A DNA stretch of 64,000 bases from the NCBI RefSeq assembly GCF_003315075.1, contig NZ_QNRJ01000011.1, positions 1 through 64,000 on the forward strand, written 5' to 3'. Source of the DNA: Rossellomorea aquimaris (GTDB lineage Bacteria > Bacillota > Bacilli > Bacillales > Bacillaceae_B). Made by a program: the position numbers and the translations under genes. The notes below the pieces were generated by a model, which worked only from the letters and a program-made list of their open reading frames with translations, was not told the DNA's origin and did no database searches. Within the stretch, counting starts at the first letter, position 1; every line of letters starts with the position of its first letter. Of this stretch, positions 7,477 through 14,517 are shown one piece after another.

Positions 7477-8227
7477 CAGTTATCCTCTGTAAGAAGAAAG
7501 ACCACATCGCTGCGTCTGTTTCTTCTTCGGCCGACAGTTGATTCCAATTCCGATTTCCGAAGACAGACTTAAAGTCCTGTCCGTCGTATTTCTTCCTGAA
7601 GTGCTCCAAATAGGAATGAACCTGTTTTTGTTCACTGACCGAATGGTTTCGTTTTGATTCCTCCCAGTCCCCTGCATCATCTTGGTAAGCTTCTACAGCT
7701 TCTTTCACTTGATAACGAACCCCAGAGGGAGCATCGTACCAAAAGTCAGGATGGATTCTAAGTTTCTCGTTTGTTGTTTTTCGTTTAACGGTATCCATAC
7801 GCCCGTCTTCCGATTCTCGCAAGAACCGACCTTCATTGATCCAGTTATTGATCGTCGTTGTACTTACGCTAAAAAATGTAGCAAGTTGGCCGGTGCTATA
7901 CCCTTTGAAGTTCTTTGATTCGGTGGTTTTGCGTTTGACGGTTCTCACTTTCCGTTTTCCACTTGCCACTTTGACCATATCGAGAAGTATACGTTCCAGT
8001 GCGTCCTTGGCGGCTTCTAGATCATCGAGAAGAATGGATTCGGTCCACTTTGGCTTGGAGGAAAGGTTGGACTCTTCAATAAGATTGTTCATCGCTTTAA
8101 TAAAGACAAGTCGAAAATGCTTGTCATTAAAAGCAAAGGACGCCCATTCCTCAAATTCCATTTCATGAAGTAAGTGGATTTTTTCTTCATATACTCTTTT
8201 CTCAATCTCCGAAATAGGCATGTTCAT
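7454..8227 (-). CDS. helix-turn-helix protein, candidate antitoxin/regulator
   Basis: A 257-residue protein. Residues about 108-132 (YSTGQLATFFSVSTTTINNWINEG) form a clear MerR/excisionase-type helix-turn-helix. It is flanked by two copies of TVKRKTT-x-x-K, near residues 97 and 145, and followed by a winged-type strand ending VRYQVKEAVEAY. The N-terminal 90 residues and the C-terminal 70 are helical and may bind the partner. ATG at 8227 has AGGAGGT eight bases upstream and is preferred to the GTG at 8230. By position it is the first gene of a two-gene unit with the TumE-like protein, so it probably binds that protein and its own promoter; this is inference. Confidence 0.6.
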   Translation of the reverse strand: MNMPISEIEKRVYEEKIHLLHEMEFEEWASFAFNDKHFRLVFIKAMNNLIEESNLSSKPKWTESILLDDLEAAKDALERILLDMVKVASGKRKVRTVKRKTTESKNFKGYSTGQLATFFSVSTTTINNWINEGRFLRESEDGRMDTVKRKTTNEKLRIHPDFWYDAPSGVRYQVKEAVEAYQDDAGDWEESKRNHSVSEQKQVHSYLEHFRKKYDGQDFKSVFGNRNWNQLSAEEETDAAMWSFFLQRITDAEDTRD

Positions 8228-8269
8228 CACCTCTTACCTCCTAATGTAGCAAATACTGAAAGCAACTGC

Positions 8270-8294
8270 AAGTTATACACAATAATAACAACTT
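8270..8294. promoter_or_regulatory. possible operator dyad upstream of the HTH/TumE-like unit
   Basis: AAGTT (8270-8274) and AACTT (8290-8294) form an inverted repeat with 15 bases between, about 45 bases upstream of the HTH gene start. A TTGTAG/TATAAC-like promoter pair on the minus strand overlaps it. Short arms, so the call is weak. Confidence 0.3.
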
Positions 8295-8480
8295 ACTACA
8301 AGTATTATTCCATTTTGGATAAAGTATACCTTTTTTCGTATTGCCAAGAGCCTGGCATTTAGAAGATGGGAGGGCTGTCAAAACCGAGCACAAAATGACA
8401 GGTGTAAAGTTTTCACTGCGACTATGATGAAAACGTAGTCCTGTGAGAAGGGAACTACACACTAAAAAGGGGGAATGAAT

Positions 8481-9500
8481 GTGTCTAGTTTCAAGGTAAG
8501 TATCTTTCAAATCAGGGGCAACTCTTTTCAGATTGGCTTGAAAACAGCTGAAAAGGTCCGGAATACTCCCATTCTTAAAACCTTTGAATCCATCACCAAG
8601 CAGGAGATTGATCTTCATAACATGAAGTCTATCTATTCTACGTTTGCCCCGCATTTGCTTGAAGAGTTAGAGGGTCTGGCACAAGGGTTGGGGATCTCGC
8701 CGGGAAGGGCAGCTGCATTGTTTAGTGGGTATGATGTTCCGAAGACTGAAGCAATGGGATGCTCGGCACTTCTGACAAACGATTATTATGTGAGGAATTA
8801 CGATTTTTCTCCTGCTTTATATGATGGGATATTTAGTCTGGTTCAAGCGGATAAAGCTTTTGCTACAGCAGGGTACAATCTTCAAATGCTGGGGAGACAC
8901 GATGGTGTGAACGAGAAAGGGCTTGTTGCAGGCTTGCACTTCGTCAGTCATGACGGCTACACAAAAGGAGTTTCTCCCTGGACTGCCATCCGGATGGTGT
9001 TGGACCGCTGCTCTTCTGTCGATGAGGCCGTCGCGATGCTGAAGGAAATCCCTCACTCGGCCTGTTATAATTTTTCACTGGGAGACCGGAAAGGGAATAT
9101 GGCAGAAGTCGAAGCAAGCTCAGATAAGGTGATTGTCAGGTATGGAGACTCGGGCTTATCCTGCGTAAATCATTTTCAGGATGGTCGGCTTACTGATAAA
9201 AATCGGGAATCCATCGAAGGCTCGATCCAGCGTAATAAGCATCTTCTTGATTTAATGGATAAGAGACTTTCCCATCGTGATATGTTCCAACATTTTAAAA
9301 ACGCAGAGTCACCCATCTTTTTCACAGATTACGGGAATTTATTCGGGACCCTTCACACCTTTTCATATTCCCATCAACATTCAAGGATCCTCACAACCAT
9401 TGCCCGGAGCAGTCAGGTTCTGGATATAAACTTCCAGGATTGGGTGAAGGGAGAAGACATTCTTGAAGGGAGTCTAAGTGGTTTTATTCAAGAAGGGTAG
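8481..9500 (+). CDS. C45 peptidase / acyl-CoA:6-APA acyltransferase-like hydrolase
   Basis: A 339-residue Ntn-type linear-amide hydrolase related to penicillin acyltransferase (peptidase family C45). The predicted self-cleaving nucleophile is Cys94 in EAMGCSALL, preceded by the FSGYDVPK region; YYVRNYDFSP and HDGVNEKGLVAGLHFV are the usual substrate-pocket strands. Known relatives cleave themselves before the Cys and act on amide bonds of small molecules; the substrate here is unknown. GTG 8481 has AAGGGGG at proper distance; the ATG at 8475 is too close to it. Monocistronic. Confidence 0.82.
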   Translation: MSSFKVSIFQIRGNSFQIGLKTAEKVRNTPILKTFESITKQEIDLHNMKSIYSTFAPHLLEELEGLAQGLGISPGRAAALFSGYDVPKTEAMGCSALLTNDYYVRNYDFSPALYDGIFSLVQADKAFATAGYNLQMLGRHDGVNEKGLVAGLHFVSHDGYTKGVSPWTAIRMVLDRCSSVDEAVAMLKEIPHSACYNFSLGDRKGNMAEVEASSDKVIVRYGDSGLSCVNHFQDGRLTDKNRESIEGSIQRNKHLLDLMDKRLSHRDMFQHFKNAESPIFFTDYGNLFGTLHTFSYSHQHSRILTTIARSSQVLDINFQDWVKGEDILEGSLSGFIQEG

Positions 9501-9554
9501 CTTCTCAGCAAAGTGGTTAAGGCCCATTTCTCTGCAGAATTAATCATGCAAAAA

Positions 9555-9588
9555 ACAATGCCCCTGCCATCATCAGCAAGAGCATTGT
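9555..9588 (-). terminator. terminator of the IDEAL-domain gene
   Basis: On the minus strand ACAATGC...GCATTGT arms enclose a GC-rich interior and are followed by a T-run (TGTTTTTTG), about 50 bases past the end of the IDEAL gene. Confidence 0.65.
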
Positions 9589-9637
9589 CCTTCATATCAA
9601 AAGAAACCAATGGCTTAATCTATATCCAATCAATCAT

Positions 9638-9862
9638 TTAGACCGTTACATCCTTTTCCTCGTAATCTTTACGGATCTGATTTAACTCCTCCGTCAACCG
9701 CAGGAATTCTTCTTTATTTCGATCACGTAATGATTGGTCGATTTTCTGTTCGAGTTGTTCTTTCCGGAATGTTAGCAGGGCCTTGTCCAAAATCATTTCT
9801 GCAAAAAGAGAGTCTATGCCGGGTACTTCGGACTGTGGTGAATTTAGCAAATACTTCTTCAT
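9638..9862 (-). CDS. IDEAL-domain protein
   Basis: A 74-residue protein; residues about 20-60 (AEMILDKALLTFRKEQLEQKIDQSLRDRNKEEFLRLTEEL) match the short IDEAL domain, with the namesake I-D-x-AL variant LDKAL. IDEAL domains are found in small Bacillus proteins and at the C end of competence-related ComK-binding proteins; they are thought to mediate protein contacts. Good AAGGAG ribosome site. Monocistronic, with its own terminator. Confidence 0.75.
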   Translation of the reverse strand: MKKYLLNSPQSEVPGIDSLFAEMILDKALLTFRKEQLEQKIDQSLRDRNKEEFLRLTEELNQIRKDYEEKDVTV

Positions 9863-10025
9863 GAAAAATCAACTCCTTGACCTTTTTTCTATTATACTAA
9901 CCATTGTCTCAATATTCAAACATTTTAAACAAAAAAATTAAATTTATTTAAAAAATGTAAAAACACTGACATTCTTTTTCCGTTTCTTATACCATGATAG
10001 ATAGAACGTGAAAGGGGGATCTTAT

Positions 10026-10181
10026 TTGTTCGCCCCTTTAGCTATAGGTGGAACAAGCACTCCATCCCTCTTCGATTCACCGGATTTAACTGATTTGGGA
10101 GGTGCCGCCAGGCTGGAATTGAAAAAGATGAAGCCTGTCGGTGAGGGTTCGGTGTGGCTTCATTATAAGGTGAAAAAGTAG
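10026..10181 (+). CDS. 51-residue conserved-looking small protein
   Basis: TTG start with a good AAAGGGGG ribosome site seven bases upstream, 51 codons, and a strong terminator straight after. The product begins FAPLAIGGTSTPSLFDSPDL, then GGAARLELKKMKPVGEGSVWLHYKVKK; it has no signal peptide or membrane segment, and two helices or strands are plausible. Too short for many gene callers. I do not recognise the family; the reality of the gene rests on ribosome site, length and terminator. Confidence 0.55.
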   Translation: MFAPLAIGGTSTPSLFDSPDLTDLGGAARLELKKMKPVGEGSVWLHYKVKK

Positions 10182-10193
10182 CGAAAATAGTCA

Positions 10194-10244
10194 GGAGCCT
10201 GCCCTTCCCCGTGAAACGAGGTGTGGGGGCAGGCTCCCATTTTT
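10194..10244. terminator. bidirectional terminator between small gene and spo0M
   Basis: GGAGCCTGCCC (10194-10204) pairs with GGGCAGGCTCC (10227-10237); a T-run ATTTTTATTT follows on the plus strand. It lies between converging genes ending at 10181 and 10247. Confidence 0.8.
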
Positions 10245-10246
10245 AT

Positions 10247-11047
10247 TTAAAGTACCTCATCAATAATCTCTTCAAACGTATCACTCACACGGCTTCTCTT
10301 AAGCAGGATTTCCTGATTGTCGAGTGTCACGCTTCCTCTGTGTTCATCCAGGTTGAACTTTTCTTTCAAGACCGCCATCGATCCTTTGCTGCGTTTGTCA
10401 ATTTCGAAGTAGACGGTGGTTTTATGGTCGCCCTGAAGGATATAGACTTCGAGTTCGTCGAGCTTCCGGCTGTATTTGCCGAAGGATGGAGTGAATTCAT
10501 ATTGCTGCACGAAAGGACGGCTCGTTTTCACCCATGCCGGGGTGTTCTGACTCTCCATCTGCTTGAATTTAAACCCGATGACCTTGATGGCATCCACGAT
10601 GTTTTCATGAACGGTTGATGGGTCGACGGATACATAATCCCTGTCCTTCGGGTCAACAGCATTCTTGATATCGACGCCAGTCTCGATCCAGATCGGTGGA
10701 ACATTCTTCTGCGTTTCAGGGTGTATCATCGTGATCGGCGTATGCAGGGGAACCTTGAATGAGAACGGGATGTGCTTCTTTTCTCCCTTAGAAATGGTAA
10801 AGGGCTCATTTAGCTGATGGACTTCCACAACGGCAGGAGACAATCGATCGCCGCCTTCATGGCCGTACATCGTCATCAGCTTCAGATCGATCGACTCGAT
10901 TCGCTGATCCGTATTTCCACCTTTCACCTCTACGACTCCCTCGAGCATCTCACCCTGTTGAATATAGGCCCGCTTCACCTTCGTATCAACGGTCGCGGAA
11001 CCAATCCCGATACTCGCAATCACTTTATTGAACATGGACATGTGCAT
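10247..11047 (-). CDS. spo0M: sporulation-control protein Spo0M
   Basis: A 266-residue protein of the Spo0M family: starts MFNKVIASIGIGSATVDTKVKRAYIQQGE after a short lead, with the arrestin-like beta-sandwich strands (VVEVKGGNTDQRIESIDLKLMT, HIPFSFKVPLHTPIT). In Bacillus subtilis Spo0M influences entry into sporulation and cell cycle; it is cytosolic. Length matches. Start could be ATG 11047, 11041 or 11035; GAAGGGGG precedes the first. Two tandem hairpins and a palindrome lie upstream of the gene. Confidence 0.88.
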   Translation of the reverse strand: MHMSMFNKVIASIGIGSATVDTKVKRAYIQQGEMLEGVVEVKGGNTDQRIESIDLKLMTMYGHEGGDRLSPAVVEVHQLNEPFTISKGEKKHIPFSFKVPLHTPITMIHPETQKNVPPIWIETGVDIKNAVDPKDRDYVSVDPSTVHENIVDAIKVIGFKFKQMESQNTPAWVKTSRPFVQQYEFTPSFGKYSRKLDELEVYILQGDHKTTVYFEIDKRSKGSMAVLKEKFNLDEHRGSVTLDNQEILLKRSRVSDTFEEIIDEVL

Positions 11048-11104
11048 TCAACCCCCTTCTTGATATCTCTATCGTAGCATAGATTGTCAGGTTAAGAGGA
11101 AGGG

Positions 11105-11131
11105 GAAGTGTTCAAAATAGATGAACACTTC
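11105..11131. promoter_or_regulatory. perfect hairpin upstream of spo0M
   Basis: GAAGTGTTCA (11105-11114) and TGAACACTTC (11122-11131) form a perfect 10-bp stem with loop AAATAGA. No gene is read toward it from either side. It may be a leader structure for spo0M or a protein-binding dyad. Confidence 0.5.
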
Positions 11132-11135
11132 GGAT

Positions 11136-11192
11136 AAGAAGGATATGATTGTCACGCCGCCGGGATGGCGTTACGCCAATCATATTCTTCTT
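11136..11192. promoter_or_regulatory. long hairpin in the spo0M upstream region
   Basis: AAGAAGGATATGATTG (11136-11151) pairs with CAATCATATTCTTCTT (11177-11192) with one G-U, and the interior ACGCC/GGCGT extends the stem. On the plus strand a T-run follows, giving terminator form, but no known gene is transcribed into it. Confidence 0.6.
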
Positions 11193-11204
11193 TTTAGCTT
11201 AAAG

Positions 11205-11222
11205 TATGAAACGCGTTTCATA
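11205..11222. promoter_or_regulatory. perfect 18-bp palindrome, possible operator
   Basis: TATGAAACGCGTTTCATA equals its own reverse complement. It resembles LacI-family operators, but the centre is GC within CGCG, unlike the CG centre of CcpA cre sites. It lies about 120 bases before the gene at 11324. Confidence 0.5.
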
Positions 11223-11323
11223 GCAAGGGGAAAATAAAAAAAGAATAGAGCAGTTGAGCTTGTCATGTAAACTCCTATCCTCTCATATTCATAAGAAAGG
11301 CAACGTAAGGAGGTGTGACCATT

Positions 11324-11566
11324 TTGAATAACATGATGCTACCGGCATTTATTGTGCTTCTAATCCTTATTATTATCATCTGTTTCTACTTTGTGACCAA
11401 GTACAAGCAACAGGCTGTTCAAGTCTTTACATTAGAAAGTTTCCTTCATCCGTCTAAACTGGGGGAAGACGAGGGGAAAGACAATAGCTTAATAGAAAAG
11501 GTGAATGACTTTTTTGATGATGGGGATAGCGATGGGGACGGAGATGGTGGGGATGACGGGGACTGA
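11324..11566 (+). CDS. small membrane protein with acidic Asp/Gly tail
   Basis: An 80-residue protein: one N-terminal membrane segment (residues about 6-25, PAFIVLLILIIIICFYFV), a basic TKYKQQ patch that should face the cytoplasm, then a soluble part ending in a low-complexity DDGDSDGDGDGGDDGD tail that could bind cations. TTG 11324 follows AAGGAGG at good spacing; GTG 11315 is too close and ATG 11330 is another option. Function unknown. Confidence 0.6.
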   Translation: MNNMMLPAFIVLLILIIIICFYFVTKYKQQAVQVFTLESFLHPSKLGEDEGKDNSLIEKVNDFFDDGDSDGDGDGGDDGD

Positions 11567-11754
11567 AGATCCCCGTTTGTCCCTCATTCACGGTTATAGG
11601 TGACAGGTGCCGCATAGATCCCAGGATAGGGCTAAAAAGCAAGAACTCTTCTTCTAAATAATAGAGATAACAAATAGCAGGAAGTTTCACATAAATGTAA
11701 ACAAAGGCTTTTCTTAGGTATAAAGAGAAAGAAATCATTCTTAAGGCAATGAAT

Positions 11755-11794
11755 GATAAAAAGCATTCCTTTCTCATAAGGAATGCTTTTTATC
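11755..11794. terminator. strong bidirectional terminator
   Basis: A perfect 17-bp stem, GATAAAAAGCATTCCTT with AAGGAATGCTTTTTATC, and a 6-base loop. The remainder of the 11567-11900 gap holds an AT-rich stretch and no gene that I can support; the hairpin ends transcription from the left and probably isolates the next operon. Confidence 0.8.
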
Positions 11795-11900
11795 TTGGTC
11801 TAATACAATAATATTATAATTATATTCAATATTTTTTTATTGTAAAACAATAAAAATTAGATTAAAATAAAATGGAATTTAACTAAGCGAGGTGCTTTTG

Positions 11901-12374
11901 ATGAAACGAGAAACACTCTTTTTGAAAATAGCTGTATTTCTTATAGGAACCCCGGTTCTTGCACTGTGTGTATTCGGGTTGCCTTGGTTAGCGAAGGATG
12001 TGGCTGGTTGGGAGCTTGCCTACTTGATATATGGCATCTTGATCGTGATGTATGTGTCGGCGATTCCGTTTTTCGGTGCCTTGTATCAGGCGATCAGACT
12101 ATTAAGCTATATTGACAAGAACGATGCGTTCTCGGAATTATCAGTGAAGGCTTTAAAGAATATTAAATATTGTGCAACCACCATCACGATTTTGTATGTA
12201 GCCGGGATGCCGCTCTTCTATCTCATGGGGGAGAGAGACGACGCCCCAGGGGTCATCGTGATCGGCATGATGTTTGTTTTTGCTCCGCTGGTGATTGCGG
12301 TATTTGCGGCAGTTCTTCAAAAGCTATTAAAAAATGCCATCGATATAAAATCAGAAAATGACTTAACGGTCTGA
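11901..12374 (+). CDS. DUF2975 membrane protein
   Basis: A 157-residue protein with four predicted membrane segments (residues about 9-30, 42-62, 96-116, 124-146). The pattern fits DUF2975: a short N tail, paired segments, a loop YIDKNDAFSELSVKALKNIKY between the second and third, and a charged end. Such proteins often sit directly before a small YozG-type Cro/CI regulator, as here (next start nine bases on). GCGAGG precedes ATG 11901. Role unknown; membrane partner of the regulator is one idea. Confidence 0.75.
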   Translation: MKRETLFLKIAVFLIGTPVLALCVFGLPWLAKDVAGWELAYLIYGILIVMYVSAIPFFGALYQAIRLLSYIDKNDAFSELSVKALKNIKYCATTITILYVAGMPLFYLMGERDDAPGVIVIGMMFVFAPLVIAVFAAVLQKLLKNAIDIKSENDLTV

Positions 12375-12383
12375 GGTGAAAAC

Positions 12384-12599
12384 ATGGCGATTATAATCAA
12401 TATTGATGTGATGCTGGCAAAAAGGAAAATGAGCGTGACAGAGTTGTCGGAGAGGGTTGGAATCACGATGGCGAACCTTTCTATATTGAAAAATGGAAAG
12501 GCAAAAGCGGTTCGATTATCCACTTTAGAGGCGATCTGTAAGGCATTGGAGTGTCAGCCTGGAGATCTATTAGAATACAAAAGTGAGGAAGACATTTAG
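12384..12599 (+). CDS. YozG-type small Cro/CI family regulator
   Basis: A 71-residue helix-turn-helix protein: VMLAKRKMSVTELSERVGITMANLSILKNGKAKAVRLSTLEAICKALECQPGDLLEY. The whole protein is the DNA-binding domain. It is typical of the YozG/YdaS-like regulators that pair with DUF2975 proteins. GAGGTG ribosome site. It is likely to control its own operon; targets are not visible. Confidence 0.85.
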   Translation: MAIIINIDVMLAKRKMSVTELSERVGITMANLSILKNGKAKAVRLSTLEAICKALECQPGDLLEYKSEEDI

Positions 12600-12623
12600 T
12601 AAACAGGGTATGGGGGCGAAATC

Positions 12624-13424
12624 ATGAGAGCAGTAAAGCAACTCGTTCGTTTTGGTTGGGAGCAGGCCCTGTCCTGTTTGTTCCCTGTCGTTATCTTTGC
12701 CTCTTTGGCTTTGACACAAATCATCCCGCTTCCACTACTACCCCGGTATGACTGGCTACTCATCATCTGCCTCCTGATGCAGTGGGGAATGCTGCGTTCC
12801 GGGCTTGAAACACGGGACGAACTTAAGGTGATCACCTTGTTTCACCTGATTGGGCTTGTCCTTGAACTATTCAAGGTCCATATGGGCTCTTGGTCTTATC
12901 CCGGGGAAGGGTATTCCAAAGTGTTCGGGGTGCCATTGTACAGCGGTTTCATGTACGCAAGTGTGGCGAGTTATCTTTGCCAAGCGTGGAGGAGGATTCG
13001 GGTGGAACTGGTGAAGTGGCCACCGTTTTTGGTCGTTTTTCCCCTTGCTGCTGCGATTTATTTAAACTTTTTCACCCACCATTACTGGATTGACGTTCGC
13101 TGGTGGTTATCGGGACTCGTTTTGATCGTCTTTTGGCAGACATGGGTCCTGTACGAGGTGGGCGGAATTACGTACCGCATGCCCCTTGCCCTTTCATTTG
13201 TGCTCATCGGATTTTTCATATGGATAGCCGAAAATATCGCCACGTTCTTTGGTGCCTGGGAATATCCAAACCAGACCGATGCCTGGAGTCTCGTTCATCT
13301 GGGGAAGGTGAGTTCATGGCTCTTATTGGTGATTGTCAGCTTTCTGATCGTGGCGATGTTAAAACGGGTGAAGGGGAACGGTTCGGTTCAGAGGGAAAAG
13401 AGTTTAGGGCCCTGTCCTTTCTAA
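12624..13424 (+). CDS. DUF817 integral membrane protein
   Basis: A 266-residue protein with about seven to eight membrane segments. DUF817 marks: EQALSCLFPVVIFASLAL near the start, VLELFKVHMGSWSYPGE (residues about 78-94), then FGVPLYSGFMYASVASY, IAENIATFFGAWEYPNQ, all conserved-looking with many aromatic residues. The family's function is unknown. It may be co-transcribed with the regulator gene 24 bases upstream. Confidence 0.82.
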   Translation: MRAVKQLVRFGWEQALSCLFPVVIFASLALTQIIPLPLLPRYDWLLIICLLMQWGMLRSGLETRDELKVITLFHLIGLVLELFKVHMGSWSYPGEGYSKVFGVPLYSGFMYASVASYLCQAWRRIRVELVKWPPFLVVFPLAAAIYLNFFTHHYWIDVRWWLSGLVLIVFWQTWVLYEVGGITYRMPLALSFVLIGFFIWIAENIATFFGAWEYPNQTDAWSLVHLGKVSSWLLLVIVSFLIVAMLKRVKGNGSVQREKSLGPCPF

Positions 13425-13456
13425 AGGCGAGGGGTTCTTTTTTTTATAAAAAAGGG

Positions 13457-13491
13457 TTGACATACCTAACTGTAAATATTAATATTACAGT
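13457..13491 (+). promoter_or_regulatory. sigma-A promoter with Rrf2-type operator before spxA2-like gene
   Basis: TTGACA (13457-13462), 17-base spacer, TAATAT (13480-13485). The perfect inverted repeat ACTGTAA-N9-TTACAGT (13469-13491) covers the spacer and the -10 box, so a bound repressor would block RNA polymerase. The same dyad recurs at 13998-14020 and, with one change, at 14479-14501. Confidence 0.8.
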
Positions 13492-13572
13492 GTACCTTGA
13501 TACAAAGGGTGATTTATTTTTTGTATAAACTGTTACTTTTTTTATTACATTTATAAAGGAGTGTATGAACAA

Positions 13573-13968
13573 ATGGTCAATCTATATCTGACACCAAGCT
13601 GCACATCCTGCCGTAAAGCAAGAGCATGGCTGGATGAACATTCAATTGAGTATGTGGAACGTAATATGCTGACAGAACCGTTGACACCTGACGAGATCAA
13701 ATCGATCCTTCGCCTGACAGAAAACGGAACAGAAGACATTATTTCCACTCAGTCAAAAGCATATCAGGAATTAGACGTAGACATTGATTCTTTGCCGCTC
13801 CAGGATTTATATACATTAATCAGGGAGAATCCGCAAATGCTGAAAAGACCGATCATCCAGGATGAAAAGAGATTGCAGGTCGGCTATAACGATGAAGAAA
13901 TCCGCAGCTTCCTGCCGAGAAAAGTTCGTACCTTCTCCTACAAAGAGCTGCAAAAACTGGCCTATTAA
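13573..13968 (+). CDS. spxA2: Spx family regulator (SpxA2-like)
   Basis: A 131-residue ArsC-fold transcription regulator that binds the RNA polymerase alpha C-terminal domain under thiol stress. It has the redox switch CxxC (Cys10, Cys13, in [12 protein letters not shown]), the Spx signature [13 protein letters not shown], and [26 protein letters not shown] near the C terminus. ATG 13573 after AAAGGAG gives the standard Spx length. The downstream Rrf2 gene and shared operators match the spxA2-saiR layout known from Bacillus anthracis, where SaiR represses spxA2. The paralog name is inferred from this context. Confidence 0.85.
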   Translation: MVNLYLTPSCTSCRKARAWLDEHSIEYVERNMLTEPLTPDEIKSILRLTENGTEDIISTQSKAYQELDVDIDSLPLQDLYTLIRENPQMLKRPIIQDEKRLQVGYNDEEIRSFLPRKVRTFSYKELQKLAY

Positions 13969-13985
13969 CAGAGTGATCGGGATGG

Positions 13986-14020
13986 TTGACAGTATAAACT
14001 GTAAAAGATACCATTACAGT
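13986..14020 (+). promoter_or_regulatory. promoter and Rrf2-type operator before saiR-like gene
   Basis: TTGACA (13986-13991), 17-base spacer, TACCAT (14009-14014). The dyad ACTGTAA-N9-TTACAGT at 13998-14020 is identical in arms and spacing to the one before the spx gene, indicating autoregulation. Confidence 0.75.
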
Positions 14021-14043
14021 AACATCCGTAAAGGAGGCAGGCC

Positions 14044-14460
14044 ATGAATAGCGACTTTACATTAGCCATTCACAGTTTAACGTATCTTGCCCTGAAGACC
14101 GATCGCATGTCCACAAGCGATGCGATCTCAGAAAGTGCCGGCGTTCATCCCGTCCGCATCCGAAAAGTCCTGAGTTTGTTGAAAAAGCAGGGATTCATCG
14201 CCTCAAAAGAAGGCACGGGCGGCGGATTCATTTTTGCAAGGGACTTGAGCGAGATCAATCTGTGGGACATCTATAAAATCACGTCAGAAGGCGCCCTGCA
14301 GCCCAAATGCACGGCCTCTAACGAACAGTGTGTCGTAGGGGCGAATATGAAAAAGGTTCTCTTTCACATTTTTCTGGGAGCAGAAGAACAGCTGGGGGAT
14401 TACTTAAAAGACTACACCATTAGAGATATCGTCGACTTAATCAATAAAGAGGAAGCATAG
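14044..14460 (+). CDS. saiR: Rrf2 family repressor, SaiR-like
   Basis: A 138-residue Rrf2-type winged-helix regulator. The DNA-binding part is residues about 5-60 (LAIHSLTYLALKTDRMSTSDAISESAGVHPVRIRKVLSLLKKQGFI), followed by the family strand EGTGGGFIFARDLSEINLWDIY. Only two cysteines are seen in the sensor region (PKCTASNEQC), fewer than in Fe-S-binding IscR/NsrR, so a thiol switch is more likely than a cluster. AAAGGAGG ribosome site. Its likely operators are the three ACTGTAA dyads around spx, itself and the next gene. Confidence 0.8.
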   Translation: MNSDFTLAIHSLTYLALKTDRMSTSDAISESAGVHPVRIRKVLSLLKKQGFIASKEGTGGGFIFARDLSEINLWDIYKITSEGALQPKCTASNEQCVVGANMKKVLFHIFLGAEEQLGDYLKDYTIRDIVDLINKEEA

Positions 14461-14478
14461 AAGCTTTCTTTTCCTATA

Positions 14479-14501
14479 AATGTAACAAATAATATTACAG
14501 T
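14479..14501 (+). promoter_or_regulatory. third Rrf2-type operator, before IDEAL gene
   Basis: AATGTAA-N9-TTACAGT, one base different from the two upstream operators, lies 17 bases before the next start codon. It suggests the IDEAL-domain gene is in the same regulon, perhaps with its own promoter. Confidence 0.65.
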
Positions 14502-14517
14502 TGGGAAGGTGAAAGGT

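Noticed and set aside
11205-11222. CcpA cre site
   Set aside because: The palindrome has a GC centre, while cre sites need CG at the centre (TGWAANCGNTNWCA).
11454-11777. 107-residue minus-strand open frame
   Set aside because: No ribosome site, overlaps a real gene and a terminator; composition is not protein-like.
13415-13450. Terminator after DUF817
   Set aside because: The stem is poor; the T-rich stretch alone was not enough to call a terminator.
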